64,000 bases of DNA from Pedobacter endophyticus (GTDB lineage: Bacteria; Bacteroidota; Bacteroidia; Sphingobacteriales; Sphingobacteriaceae), in contig NZ_CP064939.1 in the NCBI RefSeq assembly GCF_015679185.1, positions 1 through 64,000 on the forward strand, read 5' to 3'. Each line of letters starts with the position of its first letter. Within the stretch, counting starts at the first letter, position 1. The position numbers were made by a program, and so were the translations under genes. The notes beneath the pieces are model-generated. The model was not told the origin of the DNA. It ran no database searches and saw only the letters and a list, made by a program, of their open reading frames with translations. Below are positions 1 through 7,370 of this stretch, one piece after another.

Positions 1-269
1 ACCATGAAGCGATCGAACAGCACAATTTCGGGGTTTAGGTTTTTTACCAAAGTGTTAAAATTGTCGTCGTTCAGCTTTATTTCTTGTTCGGTTACCTCGG
101 TTGGAGCAAAGTTATAACTGAAATCGCTTTTGGAAGCGGCCGAGGCAAACGTAACCTGGTAACCTTGGCTCAAAAATAGATCGACCAACTGAATTATTCG
201 TGTTCCGGCTGCCGAGGAGGTGGGCTCAGGCCAAACTAATCCAATAATCAATATCTTTTTTGCGCACAT
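1..269 (-). CDS. Glycosyltransferase, N-terminal part only (cut by window edge)
   Basis: The gene runs off the left edge, so only about 89 N-terminal residues are visible. They begin MCAKKILIIGLVWPEP and continue with SSAAGTRIIQL and a later NPEIVLFDRFM. A beta strand, a glycine-containing turn and the SSAAGTR segment at the very N-terminus resemble the first Rossmann half of GT4-like (GT-B fold) glycosyltransferases of Bacteroidota. The donor and acceptor sugars cannot be told because the catalytic C-terminal half lies outside the window. The ATG at 269 is the first start after an AT-rich upstream region and reads away from miaE, so the two genes are divergent. Confidence 0.7.
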   Translation of the reverse strand, partial: MCAKKILIIGLVWPEPTSSAAGTRIIQLVDLFLSQGYQVTFASAASKSDFSYNFAPTEVTEQEIKLNDDNFNTLVKNLNPEIVLFDRFM

Positions 270-401
270 GGTTTAAAATTTTTGCAAAATAAGCGGTTTT
301 TTTCAAGTTCTGCAGATTTAAAGTTTTTCAATGATTCACTACCGACTTAGAAATCGGGCTATAAAAACAGCGTCGCAATGTTAATCTGTCTCAAATATTC
401 G

Positions 402-409
402 TAATTTTG
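402..409 (+). promoter_or_regulatory. Promoter -7 box TAATTTTG for the MiaE-like gene
   Basis: TAATTTTG matches the Bacteroidota housekeeping -7 consensus TAnnTTTG exactly. It lies 21 nt before the ATG at 431. Transcription should begin a few bases downstream, which argues against the TTG at 407 as start codon because that codon is inside the box. Confidence 0.6.
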
Positions 410-430
410 CAGCTCAATTACAAACACCGC

Positions 431-1012
431 ATGTTAGGATTAAAATTATTGACAGACCCACGTTGGGCAAATATTGCAGAATCGAATTTGGAAGAAATTT
501 TATCAGATCATGCCTGGTGCGAACAAAAAGCAGCATCGAACGCCATCACATTGATTACTCAAAACTCCGAGCATCAAGATTTGGTTGATGAGCTTACTGC
601 CATTGCGATTGAGGAAATGCAACATTTCCAAATGGTAATTGAAATTATCAAACGACGCGGCTACACGTTAACCCGCGAACGCAAAGACGATTACGTGGGG
701 CGTTTGGTTAAGTTTAGCAAGAAAGACGGAAGCAGAAATCAAGCTTTTATCGATCGTTTGCTGTTTGCTGCTATGATTGAGGCGAGAAGTTGCGAACGTT
801 TCCGTGTGCTTTCTCAAAACATAACAGATGAGGAACTGGCCAAGTTTTATCATGAATTGATGGTTTCGGAAGCTGGTCATTATACCACTTTTTTAAACTT
901 TGCCCGTAAATACAGCACGGATGTAGACGTTGATAAACGCTGGAAAGAATGGCTCGAATTTGAAGGAGAACTGATTCAAAGCTTCGGAACAAAAGAGGCA
1001 ATACATGGATAG
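431..1012 (+). CDS. miaE: tRNA-(ms2io6A)-hydroxylase (MiaE-like diiron enzyme)
   Basis: A protein of 193 residues in the ferritin-like diiron family. MiaE hydroxylates the isopentenyl side chain of 2-methylthio-N6-isopentenyladenosine at tRNA position 37. The sequence shows the expected carboxylate and histidine ligands spread over a four-helix bundle: SNLEEIL and HAWCEQKAA near the N-terminus, EEMQHF with the first ExxH, EARSCERF, and SEAGHY with the second ExxH. I chose ATG 431 (MLGLKLL) because an upstream in-frame TTG at 407 falls inside the -7 box. The stop codon is followed directly by a heptamer array whose units are GTCGGAA, GACCGAG and GTCCGAA. The gene is convergent with the DUF3810 gene. 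Confidence 0.85.
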   Translation: MLGLKLLTDPRWANIAESNLEEILSDHAWCEQKAASNAITLITQNSEHQDLVDELTAIAIEEMQHFQMVIEIIKRRGYTLTRERKDDYVGRLVKFSKKDGSRNQAFIDRLLFAAMIEARSCERFRVLSQNITDEELAKFYHELMVSEAGHYTTFLNFARKYSTDVDVDKRWKEWLEFEGELIQSFGTKEAIHG

Positions 1013-1094
1013 TCGGAAGACCGAGGTCCGAAGATAATTAGCCTTACTTTTTAACCGCCCTAACTTCCGACTTTCTGGTTTCCGACTTCGGACT
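1012..1094. repeat. Inverted short-period array between convergent genes
   Basis: Directly after the miaE stop come heptamer-spaced words GTCGGAA, GACCGAG and GTCCGAA. On the other side lie CTTCCGAC and CTTCGGAC words. GTCGGAAG (1012-1019) pairs perfectly with CTTCCGAC (1064-1071), and GTCCGAAG (1026-1033) pairs with CTTCGGAC (1087-1094), so the gap can fold and may end transcription from both sides. The right part of the array is read as the last codons of the DUF3810 gene. Confidence 0.6.
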
Positions 1095-2142
1095 TATGGA
1101 TATTCCACAGCCAGATTACAATATCCTGATAGCTTTCTATTCCTTTAGGCTGGTTATTGAGCTTTAAAAAACTATCAAAGGCAGCGTCCATGTAGCCGAA
1201 CATTTGTCCGTTATACTTTCGCCAAAATTCCTTTTCCGTCTTAAGATCTGCTAAAATGCCAGGTGAAAGTTTTTCGTAGATGCGTTTGTAATCGTCAGGA
1301 GCTTTAATTCTGATTTCGAACAAGATATACCGTAACATTTCGTAATAAGCAGAATACTGGTAATTGATGTCAGGGCTGTTGCTTGCGGTTAAATAACCTA
1401 AGAGATTGGCTTCATCTTCGTAAGAAATTCCCAATTGGTGCGCTATTTCGTGGCAAGAAACGTAAGGTTTTACAAAATCGGGAAGGTTTGTGTTCATATT
1501 TGCCTCGCCGGTTAAGGGTGTGTAATAGCCCTCGATACCTGCCTTGCTGGTTAACCACGGGCTTAAAACCGATTTTAAACATGGATTTTCATAGCGAAAT
1601 AACGGATTTTTTTGCTCCATTAAATGGTAGGCCCTGACAGAATTTGCTTCCAGATCAGGGATTGAATAAACTGGTACGCCAGTTTGCTGCTGCTTTAATG
1701 CGTTTGCTTTCTCAACAAAAAAATCGCCAAGTGAAACAAGCTCTTTAACGGTATATTTTTCGTTTCCAATTCCCAGTTCTTCGCTAACGCTTGGGCGGCT
1801 GTAATTCAGTCCCCACACCATTTTGAAAATGATATAAAGAAGAAAAAAAAAGTTTAAAACTTGCAGCGGAACTGTAACTCGATCTTTTTTGTTCAGCGAT
1901 TTTCGGTTTTTGTAAAACCTGATGATTTTGTAAACCACAAACGCAATTAATGAGGCATATACAATATCGCCAACGGCAAAGGGAAAAATTGCCGATATAA
2001 ACCTTAATGATGAAGAAATATAAGGATAAATTCCAGTTGAGTAATATTTCTGAACGAGGGTAGGGAAAAGGCCGTAGAGGTAAACGAAAAGGGCTAAGCT
2101 GAAAAAAGCAATCAACTTACTATAAAACGGACGAATTATCAT
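1060..2142 (-). CDS. DUF3810 family membrane protein with zinc-protease-like motif
   Basis: A protein of 360 residues. The N-terminal third is hydrophobic, with about three membrane segments (SKLIAFFSLALFVYLYGLF, the AIFPFAVGDIVYASLIAFVV stretch and VLNFFFLLYIIFKMVWGL). The remainder is soluble and carries SCHEIAHQLG followed by EDEANLLGYL, a HExxH arrangement with a downstream glutamate as in gluzincin peptidases. This fits DUF3810, a Bacteroidota family predicted to be membrane metallopeptidases; the substrate is unknown. The last 12 residues (KSEVGNQKVGS and its lead-in) are encoded by the short-period repeat, so the natural C-terminus may have been extended by the array. The gene lies 3 nt from the YoeB gene on the same strand. 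Confidence 0.8.
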   Translation of the reverse strand: MIIRPFYSKLIAFFSLALFVYLYGLFPTLVQKYYSTGIYPYISSSLRFISAIFPFAVGDIVYASLIAFVVYKIIRFYKNRKSLNKKDRVTVPLQVLNFFFLLYIIFKMVWGLNYSRPSVSEELGIGNEKYTVKELVSLGDFFVEKANALKQQQTGVPVYSIPDLEANSVRAYHLMEQKNPLFRYENPCLKSVLSPWLTSKAGIEGYYTPLTGEANMNTNLPDFVKPYVSCHEIAHQLGISYEDEANLLGYLTASNSPDINYQYSAYYEMLRYILFEIRIKAPDDYKRIYEKLSPGILADLKTEKEFWRKYNGQMFGYMDAAFDSFLKLNNQPKGIESYQDIVIWLWNIHKSEVGNQKVGS

Positions 2143-2145
2143 TGA

Positions 2146-2406
2146 TTATTTGTAATGGCCTCTTAAGGAATAAATGTGCAAAACATTGTTTATTACATCA
2201 TAAACGATTCGATGCTCTTCGTTTATTCGCCTTGACCATTGGCCCGATAAATTGTATTTTAATAATTCAGGTTTACCAATGCCGAGATATGGATCTCTTT
2301 GAATGCCTATAATCAATTGTTGAATTTTTTTTTGAATCGCCTTGTTACCCGATTTTTGCCAAAAATTATAGTCTGTAATTGCTTGCCCATGTAATTCTAC
2401 TTGCAT
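2146..2406 (-). CDS. Txe/YoeB family mRNA interferase toxin
   Basis: A protein of 86 residues with the compact RelE/YoeB fold. YoeB toxins bind the ribosomal A site and cleave mRNA during translation. The conserved pattern is clear: GIGKPELLKYNLSGQWSRRI, NEEHRIVYDV and the C-terminal IYSLRGHYK. In the family, the glutamate of KPE, an arginine of the SRRI/EEHR region and the C-terminal histidine are catalytic. The toxin follows its predicted antitoxin by 51 nt on the same strand, the usual antitoxin-first order, and probably shares one transcript with it. Its length and all key residues are intact, so it looks functional. Confidence 0.9.
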   Translation of the reverse strand: MQVELHGQAITDYNFWQKSGNKAIQKKIQQLIIGIQRDPYLGIGKPELLKYNLSGQWSRRINEEHRIVYDVINNVLHIYSLRGHYK

Positions 2407-2457
2407 ACCAATATATTATATTAAATTGGGATGCAATAAATAAGAATAGATAATAGG

Positions 2458-2664
2458 TTACTTCCACATATTTTCAACGTCGATTTTTTGACCAGGTTTG
2501 CCGGATTTTCTAGCGTTCACTCCATCGACAACTTTCTTGACAAACTCCGGATTATACGGGCTTTCCTCAGTCTCGAAATCGATTTTCAAAACTTTCATAA
2601 CCGTTTTTAAAGCTGTAGCTTGTTCTTCGTTTTGAGGATGTGCGATTAAAGTTTCCATGTTCAA
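2458..2664 (-). CDS. Antitoxin of the YoeB-type module (DUF2683-like)
   Basis: A protein of 68 residues. The N-terminus METLIAHPQNEEQATALKTV predicts a strand followed by a helix. The tail PYNPEFVKKVVDGVNARKSG is rich in charged residues, as in antitoxins that wrap around RelE-fold toxins. In Bacteroidota this DUF2683-like family commonly sits just before Txe/YoeB toxins, as here. The start could be at 2664 (MNMETL) or 2658 (METL). An antitoxin of this type would be expected to neutralise the toxin and help repress the operon; the repressor role is inferred. Confidence 0.75.
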   Translation of the reverse strand: MNMETLIAHPQNEEQATALKTVMKVLKIDFETEESPYNPEFVKKVVDGVNARKSGKPGQKIDVENMWK

Positions 2665-2898
2665 TTCTGATTAATAAGCAAATATAATAAAACTATTCTG
2701 CAATATATTGCAGAATACTTGGGCATATAGATGTTGAAAAGCCAAGCTAGCTCAAAAAATTCAACCGTTTCTCAATTTAGCCATTAGTAAACTCTCCCTT
2801 TTTGCTTTTCAGAAAAAATATGCCGAAAGCTAAGAAAATCAGCCGCTTGAAAAATCATATAAAAAATGTAAATTTGTTATAAACACTAATCAAAAGCG

Positions 2899-3132
2899 AT
2901 GGAAACGCAGGTAATAAATATAGACAAGGAAATTTTGGGCGGAACACCTGTATTTAATGGAACCAGAGTACCAATCAAAAATTTATTCGATTATTTAGAG
3001 ACTGGAGAATCAATCGATACTTTTCTTAAGGATTTTGAAGGGGTTACAAAGGAGCAAGTGGTGAAACTGCTCGAAATGTCACAGAAATTAATTGAAACAT
3101 CAAGCAACATATTAAATGAAAATATTGCTTGA
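2899..3132 (+). CDS. DUF433 family antitoxin
   Basis: A protein of 77 residues with the DUF433 signature: IDKEILGGTPVFNGTRVPI, then a helix-turn-helix-like LFDYLETGESIDTFL and FEGVTKEQVVKLLEM. DUF433 proteins are small winged-helix-like proteins, usually paired with PIN-like DUF5615 toxins and predicted to be their antitoxins and autoregulators. The toxin gene begins inside the last codons of this gene (ATG at 3116), a typical translational coupling. The module is divergent from the neighbouring YoeB pair, with about 230 nt of AT-rich sequence between them. Confidence 0.85.
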   Translation: METQVINIDKEILGGTPVFNGTRVPIKNLFDYLETGESIDTFLKDFEGVTKEQVVKLLEMSQKLIETSSNILNENIA

Positions 3133-3438
3133 TGAATGTGTAACCAAGAGACTGAAGCAACATCTGATGGGATTCAGTGTTTTTACTATTTGGGAACTAG
3201 AATTAAGCGAGTTAAAAATGGAAAGCTGATGACTTACTGTTCTGAAAATGGGTTTGACATCCTCTTAACTATTGACAAAAACTTAGCATTTCAGCAAAAT
3301 CTCGAAAAATACCCGCTAACAATCGTTGTATTCAATACTTTTACAAGCAAAATTGACGAGCTGCTGGAATTTTTGCCATCATTTAAAATGCAATTAATGC
3401 ACTTTGAACGACACAAAGCTTACATTATTGAAAAGTGA
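3116..3438 (+). pseudogene. DUF5615 PIN-like toxin, broken by a single-base frameshift
   Basis: The reading frame opens at ATG 3116, overlapping the antitoxin stop, with MKILLDECVTKRLKQHL, the expected N-terminus of DUF5615 with its conserved LLDE acid. It meets a stop at 3227-3229. The rest of the protein, VKNGKLMTYCSENGFDILLT followed by IDKNLAF and further conserved text, continues in another frame to 3438. Adding one G at about 3209-3211 (AGCGAGTT to AGCGGAGTT) restores a continuous 107-residue protein, a normal length for the family. Either the toxin is inactivated or this is a sequencing error in a GG pair. A naive gene call at 3136 would have an artificial N-terminus and lack the first catalytic acid. 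Confidence 0.8.
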
Positions 3439-3461
3439 TTCAGGATTAGTGACGCACTAAC

Positions 3462-4796
3462 CTACCTCAAAAAACTCAACCGCTTGCCGATTTGATCCGT
3501 CGTGAATTTGCCTTTAACATAAGCCAAATTTCCAGACACAAAGGTATGCGTAATGCTGGCCTGAAAGGTATCACCATCGAAAGGGCTCCAACCGCATTTG
3601 TAAAAATTATTTAGCTTGGTAACTTTCCACTCGTCTTTAAGATCAACTAACACCAAGTCAGCCCAATAGCCTTCGCGGATAAATCCACGCTTTTCGATAT
3701 CGAAGCAAATGGCGAGGTTATGCGCCGTCTTTTCGGCGATTTTTTCTAATGAGATTTTACCTTGCAAATGCATTTCGAGCAACGCAGGCAAAGCATGTTG
3801 CACCAAAGGACCGCCAGACGGAGCTTGAGCGTAAGGTTGTTGCTTTTCGTCCAACGTATGCGGCGCATGGTCGGTGGCAATTACATCAATATTATCGTTT
3901 AAAACACCTTCAAGAATACCTTTTTGATCGTTTTCGGTTTTTACAGCAGGGTTCCATTTAATGAAATTACCTTTTGCAGCGTAATCTTTATCGTTAAACC
4001 AAAGATGATGAACGCAAGCTTCGGCGGTTATTTTCTTATCCTTTAACGGGATGCTGTTATCAAAAAGGGCGATTTCTTTTGCCGTAGAAATATGCAAAAT
4101 ATGTAACCGCGTTTGGTAACTTTTGGCAAGTTCAACAGCTAACGACGATGATTTGTAGCAAGCCTCGGCGCTCCGAATAAGCGGGTGCATGTCGATAGTT
4201 AAGTCTTCGCCATATTTTGCCTTAAATTCAGCTAAGTTTTGGCGTATGGTCGCTTCGTCTTCACAATGCGTAGCCACCAGCATTGGTGCTTTGCTAAATA
4301 TATTTTCGAGGGTTTTTTCATTATCAACCAACATGTTGCCTGTTGATGAACCCATAAAAACCTTAATGCCACAAACGTTTTTTGGGTCTGTTTTTAAAAC
4401 TTCTTCAATGTTATCGTTACTGGCGCCCATGTAAAACGAGTAATTAGCCAATGAGGTTTCGGCAGCGATATTGTATTTATCGTTAAGTAATTCTTGCGTT
4501 AAAGTGTTCGGAACTGTGTTTGGCATTTCCATAAAAGAGGTAATTCCACCCGCAACAGCCGCCATGCTTTCGGTAAAAATATCGGCTTTGTGTGTTAAAC
4601 CCGGCTCGCGAAAATGTACCTGATCATCAATCATCCCCGGCAGAAGATATTGCCCCTCGGCATTAATTTCCTGGGCCCCGGCTACCGACAGGTTCTGACC
4701 GATCTTTTCTATCAATCCATCCTTAACAAATACATCGGCTACAAACTTCTGTCCCTCGTTTACAATTGTGGCGGCTTTTATCACGTAAGAATTCAT
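3462..4796 (-). CDS. pyrC: Dihydroorotase (class I type)
   Basis: A protein of 444 residues in the amidohydrolase superfamily. It would interconvert carbamoyl-aspartate and dihydroorotate in pyrimidine synthesis. Visible motifs are the N-terminal strand-rich region, GMIDDQVHFREPGLTHKAD around residues 54-72, the histidine segments THCED and LHILHIST, and ATDHAPHTLDEK near residue 305. The usual HxH metal motif reads Q59-V-H61, so the first histidine is a glutamine; the rest of the active site looks normal. As far as I recall this variant is common in Bacteroidota dihydroorotases. The ATG at 4796 lies only 5 nt after a TACCTTTG -7 box on the minus strand. Confidence 0.88.
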   Translation of the reverse strand: MNSYVIKAATIVNEGQKFVADVFVKDGLIEKIGQNLSVAGAQEINAEGQYLLPGMIDDQVHFREPGLTHKADIFTESMAAVAGGITSFMEMPNTVPNTLTQELLNDKYNIAAETSLANYSFYMGASNDNIEEVLKTDPKNVCGIKVFMGSSTGNMLVDNEKTLENIFSKAPMLVATHCEDEATIRQNLAEFKAKYGEDLTIDMHPLIRSAEACYKSSSLAVELAKSYQTRLHILHISTAKEIALFDNSIPLKDKKITAEACVHHLWFNDKDYAAKGNFIKWNPAVKTENDQKGILEGVLNDNIDVIATDHAPHTLDEKQQPYAQAPSGGPLVQHALPALLEMHLQGKISLEKIAEKTAHNLAICFDIEKRGFIREGYWADLVLVDLKDEWKVTKLNNFYKCGWSPFDGDTFQASITHTFVSGNLAYVKGKFTTDQIGKRLSFLR

Positions 4797-4801
4797 GGTT
4801 T

Positions 4802-4809
4802 CAAAGGTA
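4802..4809 (-). promoter_or_regulatory. Promoter -7 box TACCTTTG abutting pyrC
   Basis: On the minus strand the sequence TACCTTTG matches TAnnTTTG. Only 5 nt separate it from the pyrC ATG, so transcription probably begins at or next to the start codon. Confidence 0.6.
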
Positions 4810-4993
4810 AAAATAGATTTGAGAAGTTAGATATGGGATTTGAGAATTGTAGCGAGCTAGTAAACTAAGCTAATTTGAGTTAATTGTATAATTGTAAAAA
4901 CTAGCTAATTGTTTTTTGAGTAGATGAAAGATAAACTGACTTAGTTGGTACGGTTTTAAACCGAGCGAACCAAATGTAGTCGGCAACTCGATG

Positions 4994-5217
4994 CTTTAAG
5001 CTTTAGCCTTTCAGCTTTCAGCTTTCAGCTTTAGCCTTTGAGCTTTAGTCTTTCAACTTTAGCCTTTAGTCTTTAAGCTTTAGCCTTTGAGCTTTCAACT
5101 TTAGTCTTTAGTCTTTAAGCTTTAGCCTTTCAGCTTTGAGCTTTGAGCTTTGAGCTTTAGCCTTTAAGCTTTGAGCTTTAAGCTTTAAGCTTTAGCCTTT
5201 CAGCTTTAGCCTTTCAG
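4994..5217. repeat. 32-unit heptamer array (CTTTnnn)
   Basis: Thirty-two consecutive 7-bp units, all starting CTTT, run from 4994 to 5217 without any slip in register. The last three bases vary among AAG, AGC, CAG, GAG, AGT and CAA. The array fills the divergent gap between pyrC and the helicase gene and ends 11 nt before the helicase -7 box. Stops in all frames make coding unlikely. The rest of the gap (4797-4993) is AT-rich with weaker 7-nt periodic words near 4815-4845. Confidence 0.9.
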
Positions 5218-5228
5218 CTTAAAAAAGC

Positions 5229-5236
5229 TATCTTTG
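5229..5236 (+). promoter_or_regulatory. Promoter -7 box TATCTTTG for the helicase gene
   Basis: TATCTTTG is a perfect TAnnTTTG match and sits 6 nt before ATG 5243. An in-frame TTG at 5234 lies inside the box and is therefore an unlikely start. Confidence 0.6.
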
Positions 5237-5242
5237 TGCGCT

Positions 5243-6589
5243 ATGGCAAAATCGTTTGAAGAATTTAAGTTAAACAGGCAAATTTTGAATGCAATTGCCG
5301 ATGCAGGTTATACCGAGGCCACGCCGATACAGGAAAAAGCCATTGCACCGGTGCTTTCGGGACAGGATATTTTCGGTATCGCCGAAACCGGAACAGGTAA
5401 GACGGCGGCCTTTGTGTTGCCGATTTTAATGCAGTTGAAATATGCGCAGGGCGAAAATCCACGGGCGTTGATTTTATCGCCAACCCGCGAATTGGCCATG
5501 CAAATTGCCGAGCAGGTAAAACTGTTCTCCACTCATACCGATCTGCGCTCACTCGTAATTTTTGGTGGTATCGGGCCCAAAACACAAAAGGAGCAGATTG
5601 CCAATGGGGTAGACATCTTAATTGCCACGCCGGGAAGATTTCTTGATCTATACCTCGCCGGCGATATTAATACCCAGAGCCTTAAGTTTTTGGTGTTAGA
5701 TGAGGCAGATAAGATGATGGATATGGGTTTTATCGGATCTATTCACCGCATTTTAGAGATTGTGCCCCGCAAGCGCCAGAACCTGCTTTTCTCGGCAACA
5801 ATGAGTGATCTGGTACAAAAAATTGCGGGCGATTTTTTGAAAAACCCGGTGGTTATCGAAGCGTCTCAACAAGCCACGCCAGCGGCCAACGTAACCCAGC
5901 GTTTGTATTATGTGCCGAACTTTAAAACCAAGATTAATCTTTTACAGCATTTGTTGAAAGATGATGAGGCTTTTACCCGACTGATTATTTTTTGTAAAAC
6001 GAAAGCAGTTGCCGATAACATTTTTAGCTTTATCGAACGCAGATATGGGAGCGAAAACGTTCGTGTGATCCACGCCAATAAAGGGCAAAACACGCGAATT
6101 AACTCTATAAACAACTTTAAGGAAGGTAATATTCGTGTTTTAGTAGCCACCGATGTAGCGAGCCGGGGAATTGATGTGAGCGATGTAAGCCATGTAATTA
6201 ACTTCGATGTGCCGATTATTATCGAAGATTATGTGCACCGCATCGGGCGTACAGGCCGGGCGTTTGCCAAAGGCGATGCCATTACTTTCGCTACCGAAGC
6301 AGAGAAATATTACATTCGTAAAATTGAGAAATTAATCCGTCAGTATATTCCCGTTGCCGAAATTCCGGAGGGCGTTTACATTGATGAAACCCCATACGAA
6401 GAACGCCAGCAAATTGCTAAAGAAATCGATTTGCAAAAGCGCAAGGAAGATCCCGATTTTAAGGGTGCTTTCCACGAGAAAAAAAATGCCAAGGTAATTG
6501 AGCAAAGAGCACGCGATAAAGCAAAAGCCAAAGCAGGAAAGGAAATCAAGAGTTTTAAAAAAGGGAAACGTTTCGACAAGAAAAAGTAA
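5243..6589 (+). CDS. DEAD-box ATP-dependent RNA helicase
   Basis: A protein of 448 residues with all helicase motifs in order: a Q motif (ATPIQEKAI), motif I AETGTGKT, Ia PTRELAMQI, Ib TPGR, II VLDEADKMMDMGF, III SAT, IV IIFCKTK, V ATDVASRGIDV and VI HRIGRTGR. The last 50 residues are a lysine-rich basic tail, as in RhlE-like proteins that act on structured RNA such as ribosome precursors. The exact paralogue cannot be assigned by eye. ATG 5243 is preferred over the in-frame TTG at 5234. The stop overlaps the start of the next gene by one base, so the two are probably translated together. Confidence 0.92.
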   Translation: MAKSFEEFKLNRQILNAIADAGYTEATPIQEKAIAPVLSGQDIFGIAETGTGKTAAFVLPILMQLKYAQGENPRALILSPTRELAMQIAEQVKLFSTHTDLRSLVIFGGIGPKTQKEQIANGVDILIATPGRFLDLYLAGDINTQSLKFLVLDEADKMMDMGFIGSIHRILEIVPRKRQNLLFSATMSDLVQKIAGDFLKNPVVIEASQQATPAANVTQRLYYVPNFKTKINLLQHLLKDDEAFTRLIIFCKTKAVADNIFSFIERRYGSENVRVIHANKGQNTRINSINNFKEGNIRVLVATDVASRGIDVSDVSHVINFDVPIIIEDYVHRIGRTGRAFAKGDAITFATEAEKYYIRKIEKLIRQYIPVAEIPEGVYIDETPYEERQQIAKEIDLQKRKEDPDFKGAFHEKKNAKVIEQRARDKAKAKAGKEIKSFKKGKRFDKKK

Positions 6590-6858
6590 TGAAACTTAGA
6601 ATTACACCCCTAAATATAATCTCGGCAATTGCTTTTGCCTTATTCGTGGTGAGTTTTTTCCATTCAAAGCCTGTAGGTCGGCACTTTGATATGAGCGGCT
6701 TCTACAAACTGATATTAGGGTTGTTAGTTCTCGTTACTTTTATCACCGATTTGATTTTTAGGTTTACGTTAAAAAATTTGAAAAGAATTTGGATCGTTGA
6801 ATCAATATTCATTGTTTTCACCTTAGTATTGATGGTGATTATTCAAAAGCTAGCGTAA
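6589..6858 (+). CDS. Small integral membrane protein, unknown function
   Basis: A protein of 89 residues, mostly hydrophobic, with three likely membrane segments: IISAIAFALFVVSFF, FYKLILGLLVLVTFITDLIF and IVESIFIVFTLVLMVII. Basic residues lie between them. I do not recognise a family. Its ATG shares a base with the helicase stop (TAATG), so it is the second gene of that operon. That arrangement suggests co-expression, not a shared biochemical role. Confidence 0.65.
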   Translation: MKLRITPLNIISAIAFALFVVSFFHSKPVGRHFDMSGFYKLILGLLVLVTFITDLIFRFTLKNLKRIWIVESIFIVFTLVLMVIIQKLA

Positions 6859-7014
6859 AATATTTGTAATCTTTAACAAAAATCTTCGTAATCCTTTTTA
6901 CTCAGTATAATCAAATTTAAAAATTAATCATCTTTGCAAACGAAAAATTAACCTGTTGGAAGTGAAATCCAATTAATCGGTGTAATCATTCAATCGGTGT
7001 AATCAAGTTATAAA

Positions 7015-7350
7015 ATGAAGACAGCAGAAATAAAGTTAACAGTTGAGTTAGACGAAGGGAACAATCCAGATAACATCCTTTGGGAGAGTACGGACTCTGG
7101 CAATGCAGATAAAGTGCCGGCAAAAGCAATGTTCTTATCCGTTTGGGACCATAACTATAAAAACACCTTAAAAATCGACCTTTGGACTAAGGACATGCCT
7201 GTTGACGAAATGAAACGTTTCTTCTACGAAACTTTGCAAACTATGGGAGACAGCTTTTTGAAAGCGACAAATGAAACCCTAATTGTTGAAGATTTACGCG
7301 ATTATTGTGCACACTTTGCCGATAAAATGGGTATTATTGAAGGGCAGTAA
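7015..7350 (+). CDS. gldC: Gliding motility protein GldC
   Basis: A protein of 111 residues matching GldC by its distinctive text: KTAEIKLTVELDE at the N-terminus, FLSVWDHNYKNTLKIDLWTK and MPVDEMKRFFYETLQTMGD. GldC is a small soluble protein of the Bacteroidota gliding set. It has no signal peptide and is probably cytoplasmic. It is found in most gliding members and also in non-gliding relatives, so its presence alone does not prove motility. A TCATCTTTGC sequence about 85 nt upstream is a candidate promoter. The gene is followed by a repeat array. Confidence 0.88.
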   Translation: MKTAEIKLTVELDEGNNPDNILWESTDSGNADKVPAKAMFLSVWDHNYKNTLKIDLWTKDMPVDEMKRFFYETLQTMGDSFLKATNETLIVEDLRDYCAHFADKMGIIEGQ

Positions 7351-7370
7351 GTAGTTCATTGGTTCATTGT

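Noticed and set aside
407..430. Longer TTG start for the MiaE-like gene
   Set aside because: The TTG overlaps the -7 box TAATTTTG, so it would lie upstream of or at the transcription start. ATG 431 gives a normal N-terminus.
3136..3438. A separate 100-residue gene with start at 3136
   Set aside because: Its first 25 or so codons are out-of-frame readings of the DUF5615 N-terminus. The frameshift explanation accounts for the whole region.
5234..5242. TTG start for the helicase
   Set aside because: It falls inside the TATCTTTG box. The ATG 9 nt later fits better.
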